A stretch of 64,000 bases of DNA from positions 1-64,000 of the forward strand of contig CAZPOP010000018.1 in the NCBI GenBank assembly GCA_964588305.1. The letters run 5' to 3'. Source of the DNA: SM1-73 sp964588305. Its GTDB lineage: Bacteria > Zixibacteria > MSB-5A5 > SM1-73. Below are positions 1 through 10,700 of this stretch, in pieces. The translations under genes were made by a program, and so were the position numbers. The notes beneath the pieces are model-generated. The model was given only the letters and a program-made list of their open reading frames with translations, was not told the origin of the DNA and ran no database searches. The first letter of the stretch is position 1. Each line of letters opens with the position of its first letter.

Positions 1-317
1 TTCTCTGCAAACAGAGCCAGCACCCGGGCATCGATGACGTCCGTCTTGGCCAAAATGCCCATGGCACGGGCGAAATCACGGACCTGCCGGGGATTCACCA
101 CCGCAACCGGAAGGTCGGCGGCAACAAGTTCCGCTGCCACAGGAACCTCCAAGCCACCAGTGGCTTCCATCACGATCATTGCGGGCTGGAGATCACGCAG
201 CCGGGCGATAACATCAGCCATGCCGCATATCTCGAAGGTGCTCTGTTGAGCCAAAGGATACACATACATGTCACAATGATCTTGGGCAACGTCAATGCCA
301 ACAAATATATCACTCAT
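1..317 (-). CDS. IS110-family transposase, N-terminal fragment (runs off the window)
   Basis: The minus-strand frame starting with ATG at 317 reads MSDIFVGIDVAQDHCDMYVY and stays open to base 1. It shows the RuvC-like DEDD domain of IS110 transposases: GIDVAQ (Asp9), VMEATGG (Glu51) and KTDVIDARVL (Asp93, Asp96), plus the VVNPRQVRDFARA segment typical of the family. The C-terminal Tnp domain with its catalytic serine would be off the left edge. In this family the transposase works as an RNA-guided recombinase using a bridge RNA encoded in the element's non-coding end (established for IS621). Only about a third of a usual protein is visible, so intactness cannot be judged. Confidence 0.9.
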   Translation of the reverse strand, partial: MSDIFVGIDVAQDHCDMYVYPLAQQSTFEICGMADVIARLRDLQPAMIVMEATGGLEVPVAAELVAADLPVAVVNPRQVRDFARAMGILAKTDVIDARVLALFAE

Positions 318-500
318 GCGTCTCTCCCTTCCTTGCAAATGCGGGCTCTTCAGGCCCTCGCGACTGTTCGGGATACGGGCGCATCGGCAGGTGAGGATCA
401 CGCTCTCCACCGGTCTTCCCACCCAGGGGGATTCGATCTCTCACCCACCGTCTGGAGTCCCCCGCAGGACACCAGATTATCAACTTCCTTTCAAATTCCT
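318..500 (-). ncRNA. putative IS110 bridge RNA
   Basis: Between the promoter at 507-535 and the transposase ATG the minus strand folds readily. A 5' hairpin spans 476-451 (TCTGG-t-GTCC, loop TGCGGG, GGAC-t-CCAGA). Further in are a GGTG...CACC stem enclosing 14 nt and a GGGC...GCCC hairpin close to the transposase start. The predicted transcript from about 500 to the start codon is about 180 nt, close to the length known for the IS621 bridge RNA. The internal loops would hold target- and donor-binding guides. Position, promoter and folding are seen; the bridge function is inferred from the family. Confidence 0.55.
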
Positions 501-506
501 GTTTAT

Positions 507-535
507 AATATAACAAAACACTCTCACCCTTTCAA
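507..535 (-). promoter_or_regulatory. sigma-70-like promoter for the IS110 left-end RNA and transposase
   Basis: On the minus strand TTGAAA (535-530) is followed after exactly 17 bases by TATATT (512-507), extended by further AT. The start would fall near 500, just before the first hairpin of the putative bridge RNA. Confidence 0.55.
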
Positions 536-568
536 TATACAAGGGGGACAAGTGGGGAGAGGTTTCAA

Positions 569-625
569 GTAGCGGAAACCTTTAGGTTTCCATAATGCAA
601 ATGGAAGGCTAAAGCCTTCCGCTAC
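569..625. repeat. composite palindromic repeat (TAGCGG...CCGCTA family)
   Basis: Outer inverted repeat GTAGCGGA/TCCGCTAC encloses two smaller palindromes, GGAAACC-TTTA-GGTTTCC and GGAAGGC-TAAA-GCCTTCC. A second member with the same TAGCGG...CCGCTA ends but different inner palindromes lies at 33027-33113. REP/MITE-like intergenic element. Confidence 0.7.
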
Positions 626-650
626 ACTGCCTTTCTGTTAGGCGTAAAAT

Positions 651-677
651 AAAAGCCCCGCCATAAGCGGGGCTTTT
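651..677 (-). terminator. intrinsic terminator after the PorV-like gene
   Basis: AAAAGCCCCGC (651-661) and GCGGGGCTTTT (667-677) form an 11-bp perfect stem with a 5-base loop. Read on the minus strand it ends in a U-run, 28 bases beyond the stop of the gene at 705. Confidence 0.85.
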
Positions 678-704
678 ACACTTTTTCCTAGTGTTTGCTT
701 TTAC

Positions 705-1598
705 TTAGAATTCCACTGACAGTGAAATCTTGTGGTTCTCGTTCATGAAGTCTTCCTGTTCGACCACGTATCCGTAGTCTATCATGACCTTGGAGAACTG
801 AAAACCGGTCCCTATGGCGAACTTGCCGTCGTTGACTCCGGCCCTCATCTTGGCCCAGTAGTCGCCGCAGAACTCGTAGACGTATTCTCCGCCCATATGA
901 TAGTCGAGGTCCCCTCTGTGGTTGGTCTTGGTCACGTCCACGGGGAAGGCGAAGCCTTCCAGCGGGTAAATGGCCACACCGATCTGTATGCTGGTAGGGG
1001 TGGTCTCGCCATCCACCTGGGTGCCTATGTCCCTGACTATGAAGCCGGCAGCCGCATTCTCGTGCGGATGGAACTTGAAACCGATGTCTCCGCCGACTCC
1101 GGTGGCGCTCTCGTCATCGATCTTCTGGCTGACGATTTTGAAGTTTCCGCCCACTGACAAATCCTTATCCGGATACTTGTAGGCATAGGACAGCAAGAAG
1201 ACGTTGTTCATGTCCTTGAAAGTACCCTGGTAGGTGCCGCCGCCATCATATTTGTTGATGTCCTTGATCCCTGCATTCAGCCAGGATATGCCAAAGGTTC
1301 CAATGTCAAAGGTATATCCGAAGGCGAAATAGTTGTAACTCCGGTCATAGGACATATCTGCAGAATACATGGCGGTTAAGCTCGCCTTTTCGATATCCGC
1401 CAATCCGGCTGGATTCCAGTATCCCGCGGTAGCATCGCTGGCCATGGCAACGTAAGCACCTCCCATGGAGAGAGCGCGTGCATCCACTCCCATCCTCAGC
1501 ATGGGAAGCATATGGTTATCCTCAGCCCAGGCACCGACAGAGATCATCACTGACAGCAGACAAAAGACCACTAGGAATTTTGTTGTTTTGCTCAACAT
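705..1598 (-). CDS. PorV/PorQ-like outer-membrane beta-barrel protein
   Basis: This 297-residue protein has a clear signal peptide (FLVVFCLLSVMISVGAWA, cleavage near residue 25). It is followed by the pattern typical of the UPF0164/PorV-PorQ barrels: a glycine/aromatic-rich start with ARALSMGGAYVAMASDATAGYWNPAGLA and alternating amphipathic strands ending in SLSVEF, an outer-membrane-type C-terminus. The MGGAxVAxxxDxxAxxWNPAGL pattern is shared with FadL-like and PorV proteins. In type IX secretion PorV shuttles sorting-domain cargo at the outer membrane (known). Here the gene lies just downstream of a giant sorting-domain protein on the same strand with only hairpins between, so a role in exporting or anchoring that protein is a reasonable inference. 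AGGAGA lies 9 bases before the ATG. Confidence 0.75.
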   Translation of the reverse strand: MLSKTTKFLVVFCLLSVMISVGAWAEDNHMLPMLRMGVDARALSMGGAYVAMASDATAGYWNPAGLADIEKASLTAMYSADMSYDRSYNYFAFGYTFDIGTFGISWLNAGIKDINKYDGGGTYQGTFKDMNNVFLLSYAYKYPDKDLSVGGNFKIVSQKIDDESATGVGGDIGFKFHPHENAAAGFIVRDIGTQVDGETTPTSIQIGVAIYPLEGFAFPVDVTKTNHRGDLDYHMGGEYVYEFCGDYWAKMRAGVNDGKFAIGTGFQFSKVMIDYGYVVEQEDFMNENHKISLSVEF

Positions 1599-1636
1599 TT
1601 TCTATCTTCTCCTTTCATAAAAGATTCACAAAGTTT

Positions 1637-1708
1637 CTGATCCTTCTCCCCCCAAATGGGGGATCAGGACATGTTTTTCCGGGAGGGCGCCCCATCGGGC
1701 ACCCTCCC
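1637..1708 (-). other. intercistronic hairpins between the giant gene and the PorV-like gene
   Basis: Two strong stems lie in the 121-bp gap: GGGAGGG...CCCTCCC (1681-1708) and CTGATCC...GGATCAG (1637-1667) around a C5/G5 core. Neither is followed by a clean U-run in the minus direction, so they look more like mRNA-stabilising or attenuating structures than a full terminator. Confidence 0.45.
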
Positions 1709-1719
1709 TCGAAACTTCA

Positions 1720-4700
1720 TTAATCCTTTTTCAACACAGTAATCTTTATTACTGCTGTCTTCACCGATCCGTTGTTGTCTCTGGCTTTGATGTGACACAG
1801 GTAAGTGCCGTCGGCAACGTCGGTTCCGTCCTCGGTCCTGCCATCCCAATACAAGGCGGTGTAAGTGCCGACCCATTTGTCCTTCCACAAGGTGGTCACA
1901 TGTTCGCCTGCGAAGTCATATATCTTGACCGTCACGTAGGCGGACTTGGTTGCCTGGGTCATGATGGTGGTGCGTGTCTCTCTCGGATCAAACGGATTGG
2001 GATAGTTGTAAGGATTCTTAAAGGACAGCTCCTCTTCCTCGGTGTAGAAGGAGCAGGTGCTCAGATTGCCGGCGTAGTCCCTGACGTATATCTCCACGTA
2101 CCGCATGCCGGCAGGAGGCATATACTCGATGGTGCCCTTGGTGGTGTCAATCGCCACCGTGGTGTCCTCGCATTCCAGGCCCTCGCAGAGCAGAAGGCTA
2201 TCCTCGAAGAACTCCAGGGTCGACCAGTCGATACCGGAACGAGCGTCCGTAATGCCTACCGTTATAGGCCGCAGGCTCTTATTGATGCTACCGCAAGACG
2301 GCGAGAACACAGGCGCTGCCGCATCTACTACGAAGCTGCACTTGTAGTAGGAAGGCGCATAGTTGCCTGCCAAGTCAGCCGGTCCCGAGCTGGTCTTGTA
2401 AGTACCAGAGTAGACGTAAAGCTCGACCTCGTTGCCGTCGTTGCAATCTAAGTGGCAGCCGCTCAGGGTGACCGTATCGCCGTTCCTGTTCTCTATAATC
2501 CACGGAGCCTGAAACACGCACTCCTCGTTGCAGCCAGTCACCCAGGCATTCACCGTAGTCCAATCCACTCCGGAGCCATCGTCGCTGACCACGAACTGGA
2601 GGGTCGGATTCTTGGTGACGTAGCCGTCCGCGAAGCTGACCACAGGACCCACGCAATCGTCCCTAACGTCAAAGGTGTAAGTGGTCTGATTGCCTACCAT
2701 ATCGGTAGCTACCACGTCCAGCGTGTGCATGCCGGTAGTCGGCGTGTACTCCCACATCTCGGTGGCAGCGTTGTAGATCAGAGCCTCAGCAGGCTGTTCC
2801 ACGCCATCCTGGTAGACCTTAACCTCGTCCACACCGGACTTGGCATCGGTGACGCTGAGCAGTACCGGCCAATCGCATTCCTTCGGAACGCCGGTATTCT
2901 TCCAGCTGATGGAAGGACCGGTGCAGTCCGCATAATACTGTCCGCGGAAGTAGCTCGCGCTGGTGTAATAGTTGCCCGCCAAATCCATGGGACCTGCGGT
3001 GTAGCTGGCGTCATAATTCTTTGCAGAGTAAACAACGGCATAGAGCATGGCGTTATTGTACAACTGCAGGTAAGCTGCGTCATCACCGGTGACTGTGACT
3101 GTCACGGTATCGCCGCTCTTCATGGTGGCGATATCCTCGGGCGTGAAGCTCAGTATGTAGTATGAGTTGTAGTACAGATCCAGGTTGACAGCATCCCAAT
3201 CCACACCGGTTCCGGCATCCGTCAGCACGAAGGAAATGGTGAAGTCCTCGCAGTCAACGTATCCGGGTATGAAGGTCAGGACGGGTGGCACGCAGTCGGC
3301 GGTCAAATCGAAGCTGTGCACGGTCTCGTTGCCCAGATTGTCTATCGCCCTTAAGTCCACGTGATGCGGACCGTCGCTGGGCGTGTAGTACCAGTATCTG
3401 GAATTATGCGGATCCCGCTCGATCGATTCAACCTGCGAGCTGTCCTCAAAGACCTCCACGTACTGCAGACCTGAGAGGGCATCGGTGATCTCGAACTTAA
3501 GCGGAAGATCACACCAGCCTGCGCCGCGGAAGGTGATGGACGGGCCGTCGGCATCAACTGTGTAGTATTGCCAGAACACATCCATCCTGTTGCCCACGCA
3601 GTCGGCTATTCCGCACCGGTAGTAGTAATACTGCGGATAGACGCAGGTGTCGCACATGCACTCCTCTCCACCGTAGACGTAGATGTGCAGGTAGCCGCCA
3701 TAGTACTCGAAGGTGCCGTCCACACACACGGTGGTATCATCGACCCAGTTCAACTGATCGGGCTGCAGGGTACCAATATAAGAATGCTGGTTCGGATCCG
3801 GGCTGCTGGTTTCGTCTCCCCATATATCGATATGGATGGAGTTCTTGTCCACACCGGCCTTCTCGTCCGTGAAGTAGATGCAGAAGTGCGGGTTCTTGCC
3901 CACGTACGCACCCACGCTGTCGGCGAACCACATCTCCGGCTCGGTAGCATCCACGCTGAACTGCACGGTGCGGGTGCACGAGTGGTGACTCCAGTTCTCC
4001 GCATACACCTGAGCGAAGAAGGAATCTCCCTCAGCCAGCCCCGGTGCAGGATTGCAGTTGTACCAGTTCATGTTATTGAAGTAATGGTGGAAACCACAAC
4101 CCGGGCAAAGGTCAGGCGGAGAGCTGTTGTAGTATACCGTCCAGAAGTACATGGTGTCGTTCCAGCCGGTGCCCAGTATTCCCGTGAGAGGATCCCAGCC
4201 GCCGCACTCGTACTGCCCGAATCCCTTGGCCCACCAATCACACGAATCGGATCCGGCGCCTCGGTCATAGACGGTTATGTACGGCTGGCCCGGCTTCTTG
4301 ATCTTGAAGGTCATGCTTTCTTCGTAGATATGGTCCGTTCCCTGTATGTTATCGTTGATCAGGGTCCTGAACCTGGGCATGGGGCCGGTGTATCCATTGC
4401 AGAACGGCTCGATCTCATACAAGTCAACTACGATGGTTCCCTCACACTCGCGGTCCTGGAGACGGATCACCGCAAACGGTCCATGCAGGCAGCCGGTGGC
4501 GAATTCCACGTAGTGCTCCTCGGTGTTGAACCCTTCGCTGTAGGGGCTTCCCCAGAACACGTAGTCGGTGCTCCATTCCCACTCCTCATTGTCCCACCAG
4601 GCCACGATCAGAGACTCAGCCGGAGCGTCAACCTCTGAGGAATAGTTCATCTTGATGATGCCGTATCTGCCATTATAGAAACAGCAGTAATCCTCACCAT

Positions 4701-7700
4701 CCGACGAACCGCCCGCGCTCAAACCGTCCGAGTTATCGCCAGAACCGCTCCCGCAGTCGTAATCGCAATCCTCGGTGAATCCAACATAGGTGGCATATCC
4801 CTCGTCGTCTCCTATCGGAATCCAGGTCGGCTGGAAGATTGAGATCGGCGGCATGGCCTCGGGCCAGACAATTATGTGCTTATCGCAATGCCCGGACAGC
4901 GCTCCTGCAGGAATCTTCACGCAGACTTCCCCGCACTTAGGCTCGAAATTCGTGCAGTACCAATCGTAGGTGCCCAGGTGCTTGTCGACCTTGACCGTCA
5001 TGATCTCGCCGCTTCGGAGGTAAGTATAAGCCTGTCCCTCGCCGGTCTGGGGAATCTCTTCGTCCTCGATTTTGGTCACTGAGGAGAAGAACGTCCCAAC
5101 ACCGCCCTCCTGGATTTGTTTAGCCTTGAAGGAACCGGCGAAGTACGAGGGCTCGTTCAGGTTTTGCTGCATCCAGATGCATTCCAAGAGCGAGTTTCCA
5201 CAGCTATCCTCCGGCACGTAAAGGCCAAACATCTGAGGCTCGTCTCCGTCCTGCGAGGTTTGCCTCACGATCCCGGCCATGTTGTCGATCTGGAAGTTCT
5301 TCTCGAAGGACATGGAGCCTAAGGGACCTTGCTCCGGAACGATCACGCCGTTCTCGTAGGTGAAGTTCACGATGGGAGCGTGAGTTTCGGCATAATCCGC
5401 GGAGTTATTCCCGTTCACGTCAGTGGACAGGATTCGGCCCTGATAGCTGATGCCTAAGCCCTCTTCCAAGCTGGCGGAAGCATCCCATACCCACTGGATG
5501 ACGTTCCTTGCACAGCAGCAGGGCCCACGGTCACATTGCCAGCGGGTGGTGTCACAGTGCTTTGTCCTCTGCCCTGGAATCGAATCGAAGTAATCCGGCT
5601 CAGCTACGCCTAACCAGGCGCTGGTGTCGCCGTCCACGATCTTTCTGTATTCGAACTTGGCCCACAGCAGATCGTCGTCACAGGTGTATCCGTAGATGTA
5701 GTCTGTTTTGTGGCACTCATTGTAATAGAACCCGCCTATGGTCACCATCGGAGGAGTGTAATCATAGACATGTATTGCACACAAATCAAACCGCCGGTTT
5801 CCTATGCAGTCCTCAGCGATTACAATTATCCAATAATCACCAGGAGTCAGACCGGAGACGTTCCAGTAAATCAGGGTATCCCCATCATGGAAATCGGTAT
5901 ACCAGTTCCACTGAGACAACGGCATATCGCCTTGATCCCAGGCCTCGTCACCTACCGCGAAGGCTAAAAGCTTCACTCCGGAGTTGTAACATCTGGTGGC
6001 GCCGGCACTGGAGAGCGTATCCCACGCCTCTGCCTGAATGACCAGCGTGTCATACAGGCTGACATCCAGGTGCGATGGATGGGTCTCTCCGTTTATGGAG
6101 ACGATGTCAACCAGAGGTTTCGTGTTATCCACGGATATCACGATCGGGTCTGAATCGGCGTACCTGCCGGCCGCGTTGTAAGCCCTGGCCTTCAGGTGGA
6201 AGCGCCCATCGTACCCGGGTTTCGTTTTTGTATTCCAAAGCGTATCAAAAACTTCGCCGGTGGCCCAGTCGTCCGATCCGATGTAGATGTAGTCTGTCGG
6301 GTAGGAGAAGATGCTCTTAACGTAGAACTCCACCCTGACTATCGGGATGTCAGAATCAACCGTGGCCTCCACCAGCACCTCACCTCCCACAAACCAGTTA
6401 GTATCCACGGTATCATCCGAGCATTCCCTTGGGCACTCAGAATCTAGGAACACTGTCACTTCAGGCAGCTCGTTGGCCACGGTCACCCGAATGGTGTACG
6501 GGTCTTCGTCGATGTTATTGCTGCAATCCATGGCCACCGCCCGCAGGTAGTAGTTGCCGTCAAGCACCGTGTTCAAGGTGTGCCAATCAAGCGGGAAGTC
6601 CTCGGAAACCCATCCTTTTATGGTCAGGTCCCAGTTATTCATACAGCCAGGACCCCCGCGGGGCCAGCTATCCACCATGATGTAATAAGTGCCCGGCTCC
6701 AGATGAATGTCCCTGAAACCGTGAGAGAAGTCGTGCGGATTGGTAGAGGCCATCATGCAGCCGGTACCCGGCGGGCACTTGGTATCTATACAGATTCCGG
6801 AATAGGTGTTGTGTATCGGGCTCAGCCATATCTCGGTCAGATCAAGCGGCTCGGTGACGACCAGCTTGTAGATGAAATCCTCGCCTTCGTCATACGGACC
6901 AAGGCAGGTATTCCAATAGTCGTCGCCATACCCGCAGGTGTTCATGCCGCAGTCTTTGTACTTCCCTTGGGAATTGAAATCCGCAGGCAAGTTTACCACC
7001 CTGGGGCTGCTGCAGTTGTAACCGGCGCTGGGAATACCTCCAGCACCCGGACTGAACCTGCCGGTGTCTTCGTCACAGGATCGCCAGACGCAGGAGTTTT
7101 CCCAGCCGTTATTGACGGGATACCAGACCGAGTCGTTCTCCGGTCTCATCTCGTAGCACACCCTGGCGATCTCATAGGCATTGAGCGCCCTCGACTTGAG
7201 CGTCACGTCGCCCCAGACGTAGGAATCATTCTCAGGCGCGATAATAATGGCCTGAGTTGGGGTGACGTCCAGAATGTAGAGATAGACGTAGTCGTAATCG
7301 GAATTGCCCAGGCTGTCATAAAGCACCGCCTTTAGGCGACCCACCCACCAGCCATCCTCCAGCTCAAAGGCGGGAAGCAATCCATCCGCCAGCGGGTTGA
7401 AGGTCACGCCGAAGTGTATCGGTTCGGTGGAGGTGCCTATATGCACGCAGCTATCTTCCTCCTGTATGCCGCCGCCGAAGCCGGGGCTGGTTTGGGCGTC
7501 TATCTCCCCGAAACACAGGAACCATTCCACTTTCATCACTTCGCAGGTATCTTCAGACGGCAGAACCGAAATCTCAGCGGTAATGTCGTGGCCAGGTTTG
7601 GCGTACGCCTCGCCACTTCCGTCCAAATACAAGCTGGGATTGACGACGTATATGCTGGCCTCCGGATCGGCCACCAGCGATATGGCGGGCATCGGCGCCG

Positions 7701-10700
7701 TGTTGTCCAAATACACGGTTATGCCTGCACTGTCGTAAACAGCTTGATTGAATGTGGAGTCATCGAAGAACCCATCGTTGTCATAATCATACATGTATTG
7801 TCCGGCTATGTCACGAGCTGCGACCCGGATGTCCCAGTAGTCGTTGGGCCACATGCAGTCGCTCGGCTGCAACGGTCCACCACCGGAGGGAGCTCCTGCT
7901 AGGTCACCACCCTCACAGCATGGGTACTCCCAGAAGTACATCCAGATGTTTTCGCTCCAGGCCGGGTCAGCCCAGCCGTCGATGGGATTCCAGTGCTCGT
8001 GAAGGTCAGGCTCGGAATGCCTCTTGAAGAAGAAGCGGACCCGATCTATGTCGATCACCGTGTCTCTCAATACCGCCTTCAAGGTCAATGGGTAGCAAGG
8101 TATCTTGGGTGTCTCGTTGCCGCAGGTGTAGTACAACTCCTCAACACGGAGCTTGACACTGGGCGGTTCGCAGTCCACGAACACCTTGACCAAGTACGAG
8201 GTATCCGCCATGTAAAATTCATCATGGGCGATAACCCTGAAGTAGACCGTGTCGCCATTATCCACCAGGCCGGTATTATCCCAGCAGGTAGACCAGGACG
8301 GCCCCGTTCCAATCACGTCCTCAATGGTCTCCCAATTTAATGTGTCCAGGGACCACTGGAACCGGACCTCGGTGAACATCTCCTCTTGGCACTGATCATA
8401 GTCATACATCTGGGCTGTAATCTCCACACAGTTGTAGCCACTGGTGCCGGTGCATGGAATCCTCATCCACTCGTGCGGCCAGGAGATGTAGATACAGTTC
8501 TCAGGCGGTCCGGGCGGAACACAGAGCTCCACCTGCAGATCGGCGTCCTTGTCATTATCATAGTCCTTCACATTAATATAAAGGTATTGCGTTCCCTCAG
8601 GCCAGTTGTCCACGCTCACCCAGATGGTGCAGGGCATGGTGACGAAGTCCTGATGGAATATCCTGCATTCGTAACCGCTGCACAGTCCCCGCACCTCCAG
8701 CTCGAACGAGTCGGCTGCGGTAGCTCCGTCCACGTCGATCACCACCTCGTTCATGGTGTCCGGGTCGACGTCGAAGCCGCAGGCGCTCTGAGGCGAAGGG
8801 AAGCCGTTCACGCTTACTAAGTGAACTGCCGGAGCCAAGGTATCCCAATAGAACCAGAAGTGCCCCAGCCTGAACACGTCGTCATCCACCACGCAGGCCT
8901 CATCATAGAACTCCGGCGTAGTATCCGTGCAGTTGCCCGTCTCGTCGCATGCTACGACCAGAAGCTCCACCCATCCGATATAATCCACACCCTCCAGGCA
9001 GTGCACCGAGTCGGTGAACACATAACTGCCCGCACCGCCGGGACGACACATGGTGGGGTAGCTTAAGCACCTTGTCCATGCTCCCGGATCAAGAAGCCCG
9101 TCTGGTATGTCCGGACGGAGTCTGTACCACAGCATGGCCGAGTCCACATCGTGAGACTCTGAATCGGCCACAGCTTTAATCGGGAACCAGGAACCAAAGG
9201 TTAGCCCGGAATCCGGCACGGCTATGCAAACGTGAGGAGGCGTGGCGTCGGCATAAGCGCCTACCACGCAGCTGAAGTCTCCCACGTTGCTGCAGTTGTC
9301 CTCGGTTTTGACCTTGAACAGATAATACCCATCAGGCAGCTCCTCGGAATTCCAGTAGTTGAAGGTGCTGTCCATGGCGTACAGATAATAGAATTCCTTA
9401 TCATAGGTGGAGCCGATGGAGTCAAAAGTCGTTCCGCCCATGCCGTCCTTAGCCCAAACATAGTAATACCAGGCGTCGCATTCGTCGCAGTCTCTATCCC
9501 AGTAGAGCTGTATCACGCCGCCGGGCTTGGATTGGGCATGCAGAGCGCAGGGTACGGTGTCCGGACAATTGAATCCAATGGGTCTGGGCACTCGCGTATC
9601 CAGACTCCGGTTGAGCTGCGCGCTGACGATGGTGGTGCAGTTCTCAACGTCGTCGCAAGCGGTGATGGCGATCGAATGATCGTTATCCGTCGGCGGCGGG
9701 CTACAATTGTCCGCGTCCTTTCCGTAATTGATAGGCGGTTCGGTCACCGTCCAGATGGTATCGTATACGTTGCTTCCTCTAAAAGGCAGAGGCATGGCAT
9801 GCTGCATGTTCTCGTCTATTCCCGCCGAATCCATCATGGCCGTAACCGAGACAATGTCGATGCCCTTGGTTACGGTCGCACTTATCAGAACCTGATCGCC
9901 CAGGCCAATGCAGGAGAAGGTGGTGTCAAAATCCTCATAAAACTCGTAAATTATGTCTCCCAAGCCGGGTGGCTCCAAATCGACGGTATCACAGATGCCC
10001 TTTCTGAGGGTATCGTAATTACAGGCGTTATCCCATGCCCACACCGTGACCACGTTTACATCACAATCCGCGGTGTCGACGCAGCACGTCTCGGTCAGGC
10101 AGATCTCCTTTCGGAAAACGCGGTTGTGCTCCAGCACGTCGTCCAACTCTATGAATCCCAGTCCGAAATGACTCATGTCGGCCACCATGCTGTCCACCTC
10201 TAACTCCGGCTCCCAAGGATTGGAAAGACCCCAGCCCACTATGGTCACGCAATCACCCAAACCGATCTTTCCGTCGCCATTATTATCGGTGGAGAGGTAG
10301 AACGACACCGAATCGATATTGGGCTTGCGGGTGTCGATCTTCCAGGGAAGAGAGTCGCAACATATACATAGGGTGTCTATGTTTCCTGAACTATCCACGG
10401 CCCAGCCGCAAATCGCCCATTGACCGGTATCGGCGTCGACACCGGAGTAAGTGGACGTGTTTATCATATCCGGGATTCGGAAGGCCGTGTTATAGCTGGT
10501 GTCGCAATCCGGGCAGTCGTCGGTGTAAGTCGAATCGTCGTCGTAGAGCTTGATCGAATTCAACAGGAACATCTTCCTGGAGTCGACATAATTGTTTAAG
10601 ACTTTGCCGAAGATGGTGATGGGACCAGCGATGTCCGGGGATATGTTGGTGGCGCAGATCTGCACGGAGTCACCTTGGGCCACGGTGGTATCGCCATCGC

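Larger units (their letters stand above)
1..545 (-). mobile_element. IS110-family insertion sequence, 5' end (truncated by window edge)
   Basis: The first 317 bases encode the N-terminal part of an IS110-type transposase on the minus strand, and about 230 bases of non-coding, hairpin-rich sequence lie upstream. A long non-coding 5' end is characteristic of the IS110 group (the IS1111 group carries its RNA downstream). The outer boundary cannot be fixed by eye; it should lie between the promoter at 507-535 and the chromosomal palindrome starting at 569. The right end is outside the window. Confidence 0.75.

Noticed and set aside
2452..10203. Long plus-strand open frames opposite the giant surface-protein gene
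   Set aside because: They mirror the codon pattern of the minus-strand gene and show no protein-like motifs, signal peptides or ribosome sites.
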